Shown: piece after piece, positions 7,591-14,046 of the stretch
Numbering within the stretch: position 1 is the stretch's first letter
Layout of the letters: the number at the start of each line of letters is the position of its first letter
Translations under genes and position numbers: made by a program
From: Paracoccaceae bacterium
Lineage (GTDB): Bacteria > Pseudomonadota > Alphaproteobacteria > Rhodobacterales > Rhodobacteraceae
DNA length: 14,046 nt
Direction of reading: 5' to 3'
Assembly: GCA_020832725.1 (NCBI GenBank)
Contig: JAFIEC010000161.1
Coordinates: 1-14,046, forward strand
The notes under the pieces: generated by a model
The model's database searches: none
What the model saw: only the letters and a program-made list of their open reading frames with translations
Told to the model about the DNA's origin: nothing

Positions 7591-8373
7591 ATGCGGATTG
7601 CGACGTTCAATATCAACGGGATCAAGGCCCGGCTGCCCCGCCTGCTGGACTGGCTGGACGAGGCGCGCCCGGATGTCGCGCTGCTGCAGGAGCTGAAATC
7701 CGTCGATGAGGGCGTGCCACACGAGCCCTTTGAGGAGCGGGGCTATTCCATCGCCACCCATGGGCAGAAAAGCTTCAACGGCGTTGCGGTGCTGGCGCGG
7801 CTTGGACTGGAGGATGTGGTCTGCGGCCTGCCGGGAGACCCGGAGGACGTACAGGCCCGCTGGATCGAGGCGACAATCCCCGGGGGCAAGGTGCCGGTGC
7901 GGGTCTGCGGATTGTATCTGCCCAACGGCAACCCCGCCCCGGGGCCGAAGTTCGACTACAAGCTGGCCTGGATGGCACGGATGGAAACCCGTGTCCGGGA
8001 GCTTCTGGCGCTGGAGGAGGTCACGGTTTTCGCTGGTGATTACAACGTGATCCCACAGCGTGCTGATGTTGCGCGCCCCGATGCCTGGGGCGAGGATGCG
8101 TTGTTTCGTCCCGAAAGCCGGGCCGCCTTTTTCCGGATGCTGCACCTTGGGCTGACCGATGCAATCCGGGCCCGCCACCCGGAGCCGGGGCTCTATACCT
8201 TCTGGGATTATCAGGCCCGCGCATGGGAGCGGGATGACGGGATCCGGATCGACCACATCCTGCTCAGCCCGCAGGCCGCCGACCTGATGGTGGATTGCGG
8301 CATCGACCGGGTGCAGCGGGAACTGGAAAAACCCTCTGACCATGTACCGGTATGGGTCGAGCTTGATATCTGA
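7591..8373 (+). CDS. xthA: exodeoxyribonuclease III (AP endonuclease)
   Basis: This 260-residue member of the exonuclease III / endonuclease-exonuclease-phosphatase fold is expected to cut 5' of abasic sites and remove 3' blocking groups in base excision repair. Catalytic landmarks are F-N-I-N-G-I-K-A-R (6-14), L-Q-E-L-K (32-36) with metal-binding Glu34, Y-L-P-N-G (109-113), G-D-Y-N-V (149-153) with Asp150/Asn152, T-F-W-D-Y (203-207), R-I-D-H-I-L (219-224) and the terminal S-D-H-V-P-V (249-254) with the Asp-His pair. The ATG at 7591 is preceded by GAGGGG. An in-frame GTG at 7561 would overlap the small gene and add unconserved residues. It converges on the monooxygenase gene with only two bases between stops. 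Length is normal. Confidence 0.94.
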   Translation: MRIATFNINGIKARLPRLLDWLDEARPDVALLQELKSVDEGVPHEPFEERGYSIATHGQKSFNGVAVLARLGLEDVVCGLPGDPEDVQARWIEATIPGGKVPVRVCGLYLPNGNPAPGPKFDYKLAWMARMETRVRELLALEEVTVFAGDYNVIPQRADVARPDAWGEDALFRPESRAAFFRMLHLGLTDAIRARHPEPGLYTFWDYQARAWERDDGIRIDHILLSPQAADLMVDCGIDRVQRELEKPSDHVPVWVELDI

Positions 8374-8375
8374 AA

Positions 8376-9590
8376 TCAGCTGATGACTGTAATATTCGGG
8401 TTATCAACCGTTTTCGTCACATCTACGCCATAGAGCCAGTCAAAGCGAGAGAGTGGCAGTCCGGGGAACAGCGCCCCGCCCATCCCCAGTACTGCATGCG
8501 CCCCCAGCCGGAGCACCGGGTTCGACAGATGATACAGCCAGGCGTTGCGATTGGCGGCGTCCACGATGCGCCCTACCCGTTCGGCGCGGATTTTCTCGTA
8601 ATCATTCCAGGCATTTGCGATGCTGTCCTGACCCGTCATGCAGGCGGCCAGCACCCAGGCATCCTCGAATGCCATATTGGCCCCCTGGGCCAGAAACGGC
8701 AGTGTCGGGTGCACCGCATCGCCCATCAGCACCACACCGCCCCGTGACCAGCGGGCGGGGACCTCATGGCGGAACAGCCCCCAGAGATTGCAGGCCGTCA
8801 CTTGCCCCAGGATCGCCTGCCAACGCGGCCCGAGCCCGGCAAAGGCCGCGCGCAATGCGTCCGGGTCACCCGGCAGGGACCAGCCTTCCTCGGTCCAGCC
8901 CGCCCGGGCCTCCACCGCCACGATATTGAGAAGCTGACCGCCCCGAAGCGGATACAGGACCAGGTGGCGCCCCGGGGCCATCACCACGGTGACGGTGCCC
9001 GGCTCCAGCCCGCCATCGCCCGGCACCAGCGCACGCCATGCCACCTGCCCGGTAAAGCGCGGCGCGGCCCCCGGGGCCACGGCGGCTCGGGCCACGGAAT
9101 GCAGGCCATCGGCCCCCACGACCACGCCACATTCCTCGGGTGCGCGCCCGGCGATCTGCAGCCGCGCACCCGCCTGCAGAGGCTCAACCGCCTCGACCTT
9201 GCACCCAAGATCCAGAACAACGCCTGAATCGCGGCAGGCCCGCGCGAGTTCGGCCAGAAGATCGGCCCTGTGCACAAAGATATACGGAGCAGTGTTGCCA
9301 TGCTGCGCGAGGGACAGATCAAGCCGGGTAACCCGCCGCCCCCGCCTGTGTTCACGCAGATCCACCGCGCGGGCGTGGGTGCCGATCCGCTCCAGCGCCG
9401 GGGCCAACCCCAGCGCGCACAGCACCGCCGCCCCGTTGGGAGAGACCTGAATGCCCGCACCTACCTCGGTCAGTTCGGGGGCCTGTTCCAGAACCCGCAC
9501 GGCCCGGCCCGCCCGGGCCAGCGCCAGGGCAACGCACAGCCCGCCCAGGCCCGCGCCAAGCACGGTGATCTGTTCTGCGGGCCCCGGCAT
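8376..9590 (-). CDS. FAD-dependent aromatic-ring monooxygenase (salicylate hydroxylase/UbiH-like)
   Basis: This 404-residue class A flavoprotein monooxygenase has the FAD dinucleotide motif L-G-A-G-L-G-G (11-17) with Glu35 ending the second strand (R-V-L-E-Q). The G-A-D-G-L-H-S motif (159-165) and G-D-A-V-H-P-T-L-P-F (290-299) follow, contacting FAD pyrophosphate and ribose. By family it should use NAD(P)H and O2 to hydroxylate an aromatic or similar substrate. The substrate cannot be read from sequence, and no aromatic-catabolism genes are nearby. It starts 8 bases after the dksA stop on the same strand, with only a weak GAG-like ribosome site, so it probably depends on dksA transcription and perhaps translation. 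The ATG at 9588-9590 directly precedes the Rossmann strand; the upstream open frame is the dksA shadow. Confidence 0.9.
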   Translation of the reverse strand: MPGPAEQITVLGAGLGGLCVALALARAGRAVRVLEQAPELTEVGAGIQVSPNGAAVLCALGLAPALERIGTHARAVDLREHRRGRRVTRLDLSLAQHGNTAPYIFVHRADLLAELARACRDSGVVLDLGCKVEAVEPLQAGARLQIAGRAPEECGVVVGADGLHSVARAAVAPGAAPRFTGQVAWRALVPGDGGLEPGTVTVVMAPGRHLVLYPLRGGQLLNIVAVEARAGWTEEGWSLPGDPDALRAAFAGLGPRWQAILGQVTACNLWGLFRHEVPARWSRGGVVLMGDAVHPTLPFLAQGANMAFEDAWVLAACMTGQDSIANAWNDYEKIRAERVGRIVDAANRNAWLYHLSNPVLRLGAHAVLGMGGALFPGLPLSRFDWLYGVDVTKTVDNPNITVIS

Positions 9591-9598
9591 CGGGGCGC

Positions 9599-10021
9599 TC
9601 AGCTGTCGCGGTGCACGCGCTCGTTGCGCTCGTGACGCTCCTGCGCCTCCAGGCTGAGGGTGGCGATGGGGCGCGCATCCAGCCTGCGCAGCGAGATCGG
9701 GTTGCCCGTGTCCTCGCAATAGCCGTAGGTCCCGTTCTCGATCCGGCGCAGGGCGGCATCGATCTTGGACACCAGCTTGCGCTGACGATCGCGGGTGCGC
9801 AGCTCCAGCGCGCGGTCGGATTCCTCGGAGGCACGGTCGGCGATGTCGGGAAGGTTGCGCGCGCCGTTCTGCATCCCCTCGATCGTCTCGCGCCCGTCGG
9901 CCAGAAGCTCTGCCTTCCAGGCAAGCAGCTTGCGCCTGAAATACTCAAGCTGCCTGTCGTTCATGAAAGGCTCGTCTTCGGCCGGGCGATAATCCTCGGG
10001 CAGGAAGGTCTCGACTTTCAT
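9599..10021 (-). CDS. dksA: RNA polymerase-binding factor DksA, lacking the cysteine zinc site
   Basis: This 140-residue protein has the DksA layout: an N-terminal helix, a long coiled coil (about 25-95) with the tip D-I-A-D-R-A (59-64), equivalent to the Asp-x-x-Asp-x-Ala needed to act in the RNA polymerase secondary channel with ppGpp, and a C-terminal globular part. The usual four zinc cysteines (C-x2-C-x17-C-x2-C) keep their spacing but read Cys102, Thr105, Ser123, Ala126, so zinc cannot be held in the normal way. The R-R-L-D-A-R-P motif (112-118) between them is intact. The ATG at 10019-10021 has GGGGA ahead; an in-frame ATG seven codons upstream (10040-10042) is less well spaced. The monooxygenase gene follows 8 bases later. 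Confidence 0.92.
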   Translation of the reverse strand: MKVETFLPEDYRPAEDEPFMNDRQLEYFRRKLLAWKAELLADGRETIEGMQNGARNLPDIADRASEESDRALELRTRDRQRKLVSKIDAALRRIENGTYGYCEDTGNPISLRRLDARPIATLSLEAQERHERNERVHRDS

Positions 10022-10230
10022 GGCTGGCTTCCCCGTGTTCATGTTTTCTTGGCACCACTCCCGGGTTGCAGGCCACGAGTCGACCGCCCCGGCTGCGTGG
10101 CGTCCGGATAACCCAAGCCCCCGTCCATGTCACGTACCAAGTGCCTGCCCGGGTGCCCCCCCGATGGCTTGCGGGGCGGACGGGGCGTGATAGATGTGGG
10201 ATCGGGCAGAACGCGGCAAGGCAGGGCATC
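10022..10230. other. divergent intergenic region between dksA and moxR
   Basis: These 209 bases must drive dksA (minus) and the moxR operon (plus). A plus-strand promoter candidate lies at 10169-10196. On the minus strand I found TTGG-containing segments around 10108-10140 but no properly spaced partner. A frame open from 10066 into moxR has no conserved look and no ribosome site, so I treat it as non-coding. Confidence 0.6.
10169..10196 (+). promoter_or_regulatory. candidate promoter of the moxR operon
   Basis: TTGCGG (10169-10174), 16-base spacer, TAGATG (10191-10196). The -10 sits in the only AT-containing patch here, and transcription would start about 27 bases before the moxR ATG. Weak consensus; no other candidate is better. 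Confidence 0.3.
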
Positions 10231-11073
10231 ATGCGATTTTCGGGTACGGATTCCTATGTGGCGACGGATGACCTCACCATGGCCGTCAACGCCGCCATCG
10301 CATTGGAGCGGCCACTTCTGGTGAAGGGAGAGCCGGGCACCGGCAAGACCGAGCTTGCCCGACAGGTCTCGGAAAGCCTCGGGCTGCCGATGATCGAATG
10401 GTCGGTGAAATCGACCACCCGCGCGCAGCAGGGCCTGTACGAATACGACGCCGTCAGCCGCCTGCGCGACAGCCAGCTTGGCGACCCGCGGGTCAGCGAT
10501 ATCGGCAATTATATCCGCCGGGGCAAGTTGTGGGATGCCTTTGCCGCCGAGGGCAAGGTCGTGCTGCTGATCGACGAGATCGACAAGGCCGATATCGAGT
10601 TTCCAAACGATCTGCTGCAGGAACTCGACCGGATGGAGTTTCATGTCTACGAGACCGGACAGAGCGTGCGCGCCCGCCACCGGCCCATCGTGATCATCAC
10701 CTCCAACAACGAAAAGGAACTGCCCGACGCCTTCCTGCGGCGGTGCTTCTTTCACTACATCCGCTTTCCCGACCGCGAGACGCTGGAGCGGATCGTTCAG
10801 GTGCATTTCCCCGACATCAAATCCGCCCTCGTGTCGCAGGCGCTGACCCGTTTCTACGAACTGAGAGAGACGCCGGGCCTGAAGAAAAAGCCCTCCACCT
10901 CGGAGGTGCTGGACTGGCTCAAGCTGATTCTGGCCGAAGATCTGGCCCCCGAAGATCTCAAGGGCGATGGCCGCTCGCTTCTGCCGAGGCTGCACGGAGC
11001 CCTTTTGAAGAACGAGCAGGACGTGCACCTGTTCGAGCGGCTGGCCTTTCTGTCGCGCCGGGACGCAAGATGA
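10231..11073 (+). CDS. MoxR-family AAA+ ATPase
   Basis: This 280-residue AAA+ protein has Walker A G-E-P-G-T-G-K-T (33-40), Walker B V-L-L-I-D-E-I-D-K (111-119), sensor 1 I-T-S-N-N-E-K (156-162) and the following F-L-R-R-C-F-F motif with the arginine-finger candidates Arg170/171. The length and the absence of extra domains fit the MoxR/CoxD group, whose members work with VWA-domain partners as chaperones, often for metal-centre insertion. Such a VWA gene is the fourth gene of this operon. The ATG at 10231 directly starts the conserved domain. The frame extends upstream to 10066 but that part is in the promoter region. Its TGA overlaps the ATG of the lipoprotein gene (ATGA). The client is unknown. 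Confidence 0.93.
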   Translation: MRFSGTDSYVATDDLTMAVNAAIALERPLLVKGEPGTGKTELARQVSESLGLPMIEWSVKSTTRAQQGLYEYDAVSRLRDSQLGDPRVSDIGNYIRRGKLWDAFAAEGKVVLLIDEIDKADIEFPNDLLQELDRMEFHVYETGQSVRARHRPIVIITSNNEKELPDAFLRRCFFHYIRFPDRETLERIVQVHFPDIKSALVSQALTRFYELRETPGLKKKPSTSEVLDWLKLILAEDLAPEDLKGDGRSLLPRLHGALLKNEQDVHLFERLAFLSRRDAR

Positions 11074-12476
11074 GTCTGCGCGCATTTCTGGCCGTGGCGC
11101 TGGTGGTGGCGCTTGCGGCCTGCGCGCCGCCGCCACCCGGTGCCGGAGGCGCGCCCACGATTGCCGACAGGCGCGCGGGCAGTGCCGACCCGCTGCCGCC
11201 TGCGCGGCGCTTTGCAGAAGATCGCGCGCCGCCGTGGCGGGCGCGGCCCAATGCCGAGCTGGCGCAGGATTTCGAGCATCTGTTCTTCTTTCTTGAAAGT
11301 GGGCGGGAACTGCCTGTCTTCACCCGGTTCGAGGGCCCGGTGCAGGTGGCCTTCTCGCGCCCGGCCCCCTCGGAGGTGCGCCGGGAGCTGGAGACTCTGG
11401 TTGGCCGGATCCGTCGCGAGGCGGGTATCCCGCTGAGCATCGCCGCAGATGGCGCGGATGCACAGATCATGGTCGCGCTTGTCCCGCGTGAGGCGCTGCG
11501 CCGCGCGGTGCCCCAGGCCGCCTGCTTCGTGGTGCCGAGGGTGGGCTCCTGGCAGGAATTCCTGAGCAACCGTCGCGGTGCCGTGATCGACTGGACGACC
11601 CTCAAGGTCCGGGAGCGTGCCCTGCTGGTGGTGCCTGCGGATTCCGGCCTTCAGGAAATCCGCGACTGCCTCCACGAGGAGTTGGCCCAGGCGCTGGGGC
11701 CGCTGAACGATATCTACGGTATCGCCGATTCGGTGTTCAACGACGACAACGTCCAGGGTGTTCTGACGCGGTTCGACATGCTGATGCTGCGGGCCGCCTA
11801 TGCGCCGGAGTTGCGCTCGGGCATGACGCGCGAGCAGGTGCGCAGCCGGCTGCCGGCGATCCTGGCGCGCATCCACCCTTCGGGCGAGGGGATGGGGGCC
11901 GCCCAGCAGCGCCGCCCCGATCCCCGCAACTGGACCCGGGCGATCGAGACCGCGATGAGCCCGGTCGGCACCCATGGCCGCCGCCTCGGGGCCGCGCGTG
12001 AGGCGGTCCGGCTGGCGCAGGCCGAGGGCCTCACCGACCACAGGCTGGGCTTTTCGCTCTATGTGCATGGCCGCCTGCTGGCCGGGGTGGACCGCGCGGC
12101 GGCCCGGCGCACGATGCTGCAGGCCGAGCAGGTCTATATCCGCACCCTTGGCCCGCGCAGCCAGCATCGCGCCTTTGCTGCGGCGCAACTGGCGCTGCTG
12201 GCGGCGGTGTCGGGCGACGGAGAGGTGGCGCTGGGCCATATCGAGGTTGCCATGCCCGGTGTGCTTGAGGGGCGCAATGCCGCCGTACTGTCAACGCTTC
12301 TGATGCTGCGGGCGGAGTTGCTGGAACAGCAGGGCCGGGAGACCGAAGCGGCGGCGGCGCGGCTCGACTCGCTGGGATGGGCGCGATATGCCTTCCCGTC
12401 CGATCGGGCGGTGCGGGCGCGACTGTCGGAGGTGGCCGCGCTGGTGGCCCGGGGCGAAATCAGGATGGAGAGCTGA
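11070..12476 (+). CDS. DUF2927 lipoprotein with TPR-like C-terminus
   Basis: The 468-residue product begins with a lipoprotein signal: M-S-L-R, a hydrophobic run (5-16) and the lipobox L-A-A-C with Cys18, then a Pro-rich linker to about 60. Residues about 85-265 match what I know of DUF2927, including Y-G-I-A-D-S-V-F-N-D-D-N (216-227), F-D-M-L-M-L-R (235-241) and G-M-T-R-E-Q-V (251-257). It contains H-E-E-L-A-Q (202-207), which resembles a zinc-protease HExxH with the second His replaced by Gln. Residues about 300-460 are Ala/Leu-rich paired helices of TPR type. It should be anchored in the periplasm. The ATG overlaps the moxR stop and its TGA overlaps the next ATG by one base. Function unknown; the operon links it to the MoxR/VWA pair. 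Confidence 0.88.
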   Translation: MSLRAFLAVALVVALAACAPPPPGAGGAPTIADRRAGSADPLPPARRFAEDRAPPWRARPNAELAQDFEHLFFFLESGRELPVFTRFEGPVQVAFSRPAPSEVRRELETLVGRIRREAGIPLSIAADGADAQIMVALVPREALRRAVPQAACFVVPRVGSWQEFLSNRRGAVIDWTTLKVRERALLVVPADSGLQEIRDCLHEELAQALGPLNDIYGIADSVFNDDNVQGVLTRFDMLMLRAAYAPELRSGMTREQVRSRLPAILARIHPSGEGMGAAQQRRPDPRNWTRAIETAMSPVGTHGRRLGAAREAVRLAQAEGLTDHRLGFSLYVHGRLLAGVDRAAARRTMLQAEQVYIRTLGPRSQHRAFAAAQLALLAAVSGDGEVALGHIEVAMPGVLEGRNAAVLSTLLMLRAELLEQQGRETEAAAARLDSLGWARYAFPSDRAVRARLSEVAALVARGEIRMES

Positions 12477-12652
12477 TGCTGATCTTGACGGGCTTTGTGC
12501 TGGGCGCCCTGCTGGGATACCGCGCCGCACATCGGCGCGGGGGCAACACCCTCGACAAGGCGCAATACGCCGGGGTGTGGGGAATTGGCGGAGCGATCCT
12601 TGGCCTCTTCGCCACCCTTGCCCTGGGCCATGCAGGCATCGGGGGCCTCTAG
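12476..12652 (+). CDS. 58-residue two-helix membrane protein
   Basis: A short gene starts at the TGATG junction with the lipoprotein gene (GGAGAG just ahead) and ends three bases before the VWA gene. The product has a hydrophobic first helix (about 2-15, with G-x-x-x-G spacing), a basic loop with R-A-A-H-R-R-G-G-N (17-25), the segment L-D-K-A-Q-Y-A-G (27-34), and a second Gly/Leu-rich helix (about 35-54). The basic loop suggests both ends are periplasmic. Tight coupling on both sides argues that it is a true gene and part of the MoxR/VWA module, possibly a membrane adaptor. I recall similar Rhodobacterales proteins without a trustworthy name. Confidence 0.75.
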   Translation: MLILTGFVLGALLGYRAAHRRGGNTLDKAQYAGVWGIGGAILGLFATLALGHAGIGGL

Positions 12653-12655
12653 GCC

Positions 12656-13840
12656 ATGTTCCTGCCCTTCCTCGAGCGGCTGCGCCAGAATCGGGTGCCG
12701 GTGTCGCTCAGGGAATACCTGACCTTTCTGGAAGCCATGCGTGCCGGCCTTGCCCTCTACGATGTCGAGGGTTTCTATTTTCTGGCGCGTACAGCCCTGG
12801 TCAAGGACGAGCGCCACATCGACCGCTTTGACCGCGCCTTCGGAGAGGCCTTTTCCGGGCTCGACAAGCTGAGCGCGGCCGATGTGCTGGAGGCGCTCGA
12901 CCTGCCCGAGGACTGGCTGCGCCGACAGGCCGAGAAACATCTCAGCCCCGAGGAGCGTGCCGAGATCGAGGCCCTGGGCGGCTTTGACAAGCTCATGGAG
13001 ACGCTGCGCAAGCGGCTGGCCGAACAGAAGGAGCGCCATCAGGGCGGCTCCAGATGGGTGGGCACGGCGGGCACCTCGCCCTTTGGTGCGTGGGGATACA
13101 ACCCCGAAGGCGTGCGCATCGGCCAGACCGAAAGCCGCCACAAGCGCGCGGTCAAGGTCTGGGACAGGCGGGAATTCCGCAACCTCGACGACCGGGTGGA
13201 ACTGGGCACCCGCAACATAAAGGTGGCGCTGCGCCGCCTGCGGCGCTGGGCGCGCGAGGGGGCCCATGAAGAGCTGGACCTCGACGGCACGATCCGCTCC
13301 ACCGCCGAGCAGGGTTGGCTGGATGTGCGCACTCGCCCCGAGCGGCGCAATGCGGTGCGGGTGCTGGTGTTTCTCGATGTCGGCGGCTCGATGGACCCCC
13401 ATGTCCGGGTGGTGGAGGAATTGTTCTCGGCCGCGCGGGCCGAGTTCCGGCATCTGGAGCACTGGTATTTCCACAATTGCCTCTACGAGGGCGTCTGGCG
13501 CGACAACCGCCGCCGCAGGGCCGAGCAGGTGCCGACCTGGGAGGTGATCAACACCTATGGCCCGGGCTGGAAATGCATCTTCGTGGGCGATGCCTCCATG
13601 AGCCCCTACGAATTGATCCAGCCCGGCGGCGCCTCGGAGCATTGGAACGCCGAGCCCGGTGCCCTGTGGCTGTCCCGGGCGCGGGAGCACTGGGCCGATG
13701 CCCTCTGGATCAATCCGGTGCCGGAGCAATACTGGCCCTATACCGAGACGATCGGGATGATCTCGCGCATCTTCGAGGGGCGGATGGTGCCGATGACCCT
13801 GGAAGGGCTGGAGCGCGGCGTGAAGCTGCTCAGCCGTTAG
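12656..13840 (+). CDS. VWA-domain protein, CoxE-like
   Basis: This 394-residue cytoplasmic protein has a helical N-terminal half (1-130) typical of CoxE-like proteins, an odd Gly/Trp-rich segment (130-150), a basic stretch (160-200), and a von Willebrand factor A-like domain from about 233. The metal-site motif is D-V-G-G-S-M (241-246), so the first Ser of the classic D-x-S-x-S is Gly. A second conserved-looking loop F-V-G-D-A-S-M-S-P is at 309-317. Family knowledge: VWA proteins of this kind bind a MoxR ATPase, and CoxD/CoxE mature the active site of CO dehydrogenase. No CO dehydrogenase or nitric-oxide-reductase genes are visible here, so the client differs. It starts three bases after the small membrane gene and ends overlapping the convergent lpxB tail by 11 bases. 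Confidence 0.9.
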   Translation: MFLPFLERLRQNRVPVSLREYLTFLEAMRAGLALYDVEGFYFLARTALVKDERHIDRFDRAFGEAFSGLDKLSAADVLEALDLPEDWLRRQAEKHLSPEERAEIEALGGFDKLMETLRKRLAEQKERHQGGSRWVGTAGTSPFGAWGYNPEGVRIGQTESRHKRAVKVWDRREFRNLDDRVELGTRNIKVALRRLRRWAREGAHEELDLDGTIRSTAEQGWLDVRTRPERRNAVRVLVFLDVGGSMDPHVRVVEELFSAARAEFRHLEHWYFHNCLYEGVWRDNRRRRAEQVPTWEVINTYGPGWKCIFVGDASMSPYELIQPGGASEHWNAEPGALWLSRAREHWADALWINPVPEQYWPYTETIGMISRIFEGRMVPMTLEGLERGVKLLSR

Positions 13841-14046
13841 GGTCCGGTTCGGCCCCGCCCCCGCCAGCGCGATCCAGCACCGACATGACCGCCCGTGCCG
13901 CCCGCAGGCCCGGGGCCTCGCCGCCCGCCCCCAGCCGCGTCATCGTCACCCGTGCCGCCTCGATCTGGGCGGACCGGGCAGGCCCGTCGTCCAGCACTGC
14001 AGCCAGCGCGGGGGCGATGGCCTCGGGCCGGCAGTCCCGCCCGATG
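13830..14046 (-). CDS. lpxB: 3' end of probable lipid-A-disaccharide synthase gene (partial)
   Basis: One minus-strand frame is open from the window's right edge to a TGA at 13830-13832, giving the last 71 residues of a larger protein. It starts with I-G-R-D-C-R-P-E-A-I-A-P-A-L, and later G-A-G-G-E-A-P-G-L-R-A-A-R-A-V (39-53), followed by a Gly-rich tail. This resembles the C-terminal end of LpxB, the GT-B-fold glycosyltransferase that joins UDP-diacylglucosamine and lipid X in lipid A synthesis: a conserved acidic/Cys segment, a helix, then G-G-E-x-P-G-x-x-A-A. The rest lies outside the window, so another glycosyltransferase cannot be excluded. It overlaps the VWA gene's end by 11 bases. Confidence 0.62.
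   Translation of the reverse strand, partial: IGRDCRPEAIAPALAAVLDDGPARSAQIEAARVTMTRLGAGGEAPGLRAARAVMSVLDRAGGGGAEPDPNG

Noticed and set aside
8375..8384. Perfect 10-base palindrome ATCAGCTGAT at the convergent xthA/monooxygenase junction
   Set aside because: It overlaps the monooxygenase stop and has no loop or T run. Chance symmetry is the simpler explanation.
8397..8414. Small hairpin GGTT-ATC-AACC followed by TTTT after xthA
   Set aside because: A 4-base stem with a 3-base loop is too weak to call an intrinsic terminator, and it lies inside the monooxygenase coding end.
10066..10230. 55-residue N-terminal extension of the MoxR protein
   Set aside because: No ribosome site, no MoxR similarity, and it lies in the divergent promoter region. 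The AAA+ domain begins right at the ATG at 10231.
10398..11069. Plus-strand frame upstream of and continuous with the lipoprotein gene
   Set aside because: It overlaps moxR, whose AAA+ motifs are clear. The lipoprotein signal sequence beginning at 11070 marks the true start.
12134..13729. Open frame of 531 codons antisense to the VWA and lipoprotein genes
   Set aside because: It spans several genuine, coupled plus-strand genes and shows no family features; a codon-bias shadow.

Overview
The window is a high-GC, gene-dense stretch of chromosome from an alphaproteobacterium, most likely a member of the Rhodobacterales (Paracoccaceae/Roseobacteraceae). The evidence is the protein character (a zinc-site-less DksA with one cysteine, a GAPDH with an Asn-Ala-Thr-Gly cofactor segment, a DUF2927 lipoprotein) and the gene order (coiled-coil gene-zapA divergent from tkt-gap; bolA next to grxD). 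I see no phage, IS, tRNA, rRNA or CRISPR signature. Apart from a run of 16 C at the left edge, the sequence looks like vertically inherited core genome.

Left arm, minus strand (58-4137), in transcription order: a ZauP-like coiled-coil gene overlaps zapA (Z-ring organisation). Next comes purL (purine synthesis, probably from a GTG start), then a separate-looking unit bolA - small membrane protein - grxD. BolA and the CGFS glutaredoxin are known partners in [2Fe-2S] handling. The small membrane protein between them overlaps both neighbours, and the unit has its own promoter-like sequence in an AT-rich patch.

Centre, plus strand (4343-8373): tkt (transketolase), gap (GAPDH, with its own promoter-like sequence), a 47-residue hydrophobic peptide gene starting with GTG (easily missed), and xthA (exonuclease III-type AP endonuclease). 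xthA converges on an FAD-dependent aromatic-ring monooxygenase gene (minus strand) that lies 8 bases downstream of dksA in the same direction.

Right arm, plus strand (10231-13840): a tight four-gene operon encodes a MoxR-type AAA+ ATPase, a DUF2927 lipoprotein, a 58-residue two-helix membrane protein and a CoxE-like VWA protein. The first three junctions are 4-base, 1-base and 3-base contacts. MoxR/VWA pairs act as chaperone or metal-insertion machines elsewhere, and the two envelope proteins between them make this the most system-like locus here. The last 217 bases hold the 3' end of a minus-strand gene, probably lpxB, converging on the VWA gene with an 11-base overlap.

No gene-free stretch exceeds 300 bases. 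The two largest gaps are the divergent promoter regions at 4138-4342 and 10022-10230. All start choices, promoters and functions were read by eye; no searches were run.
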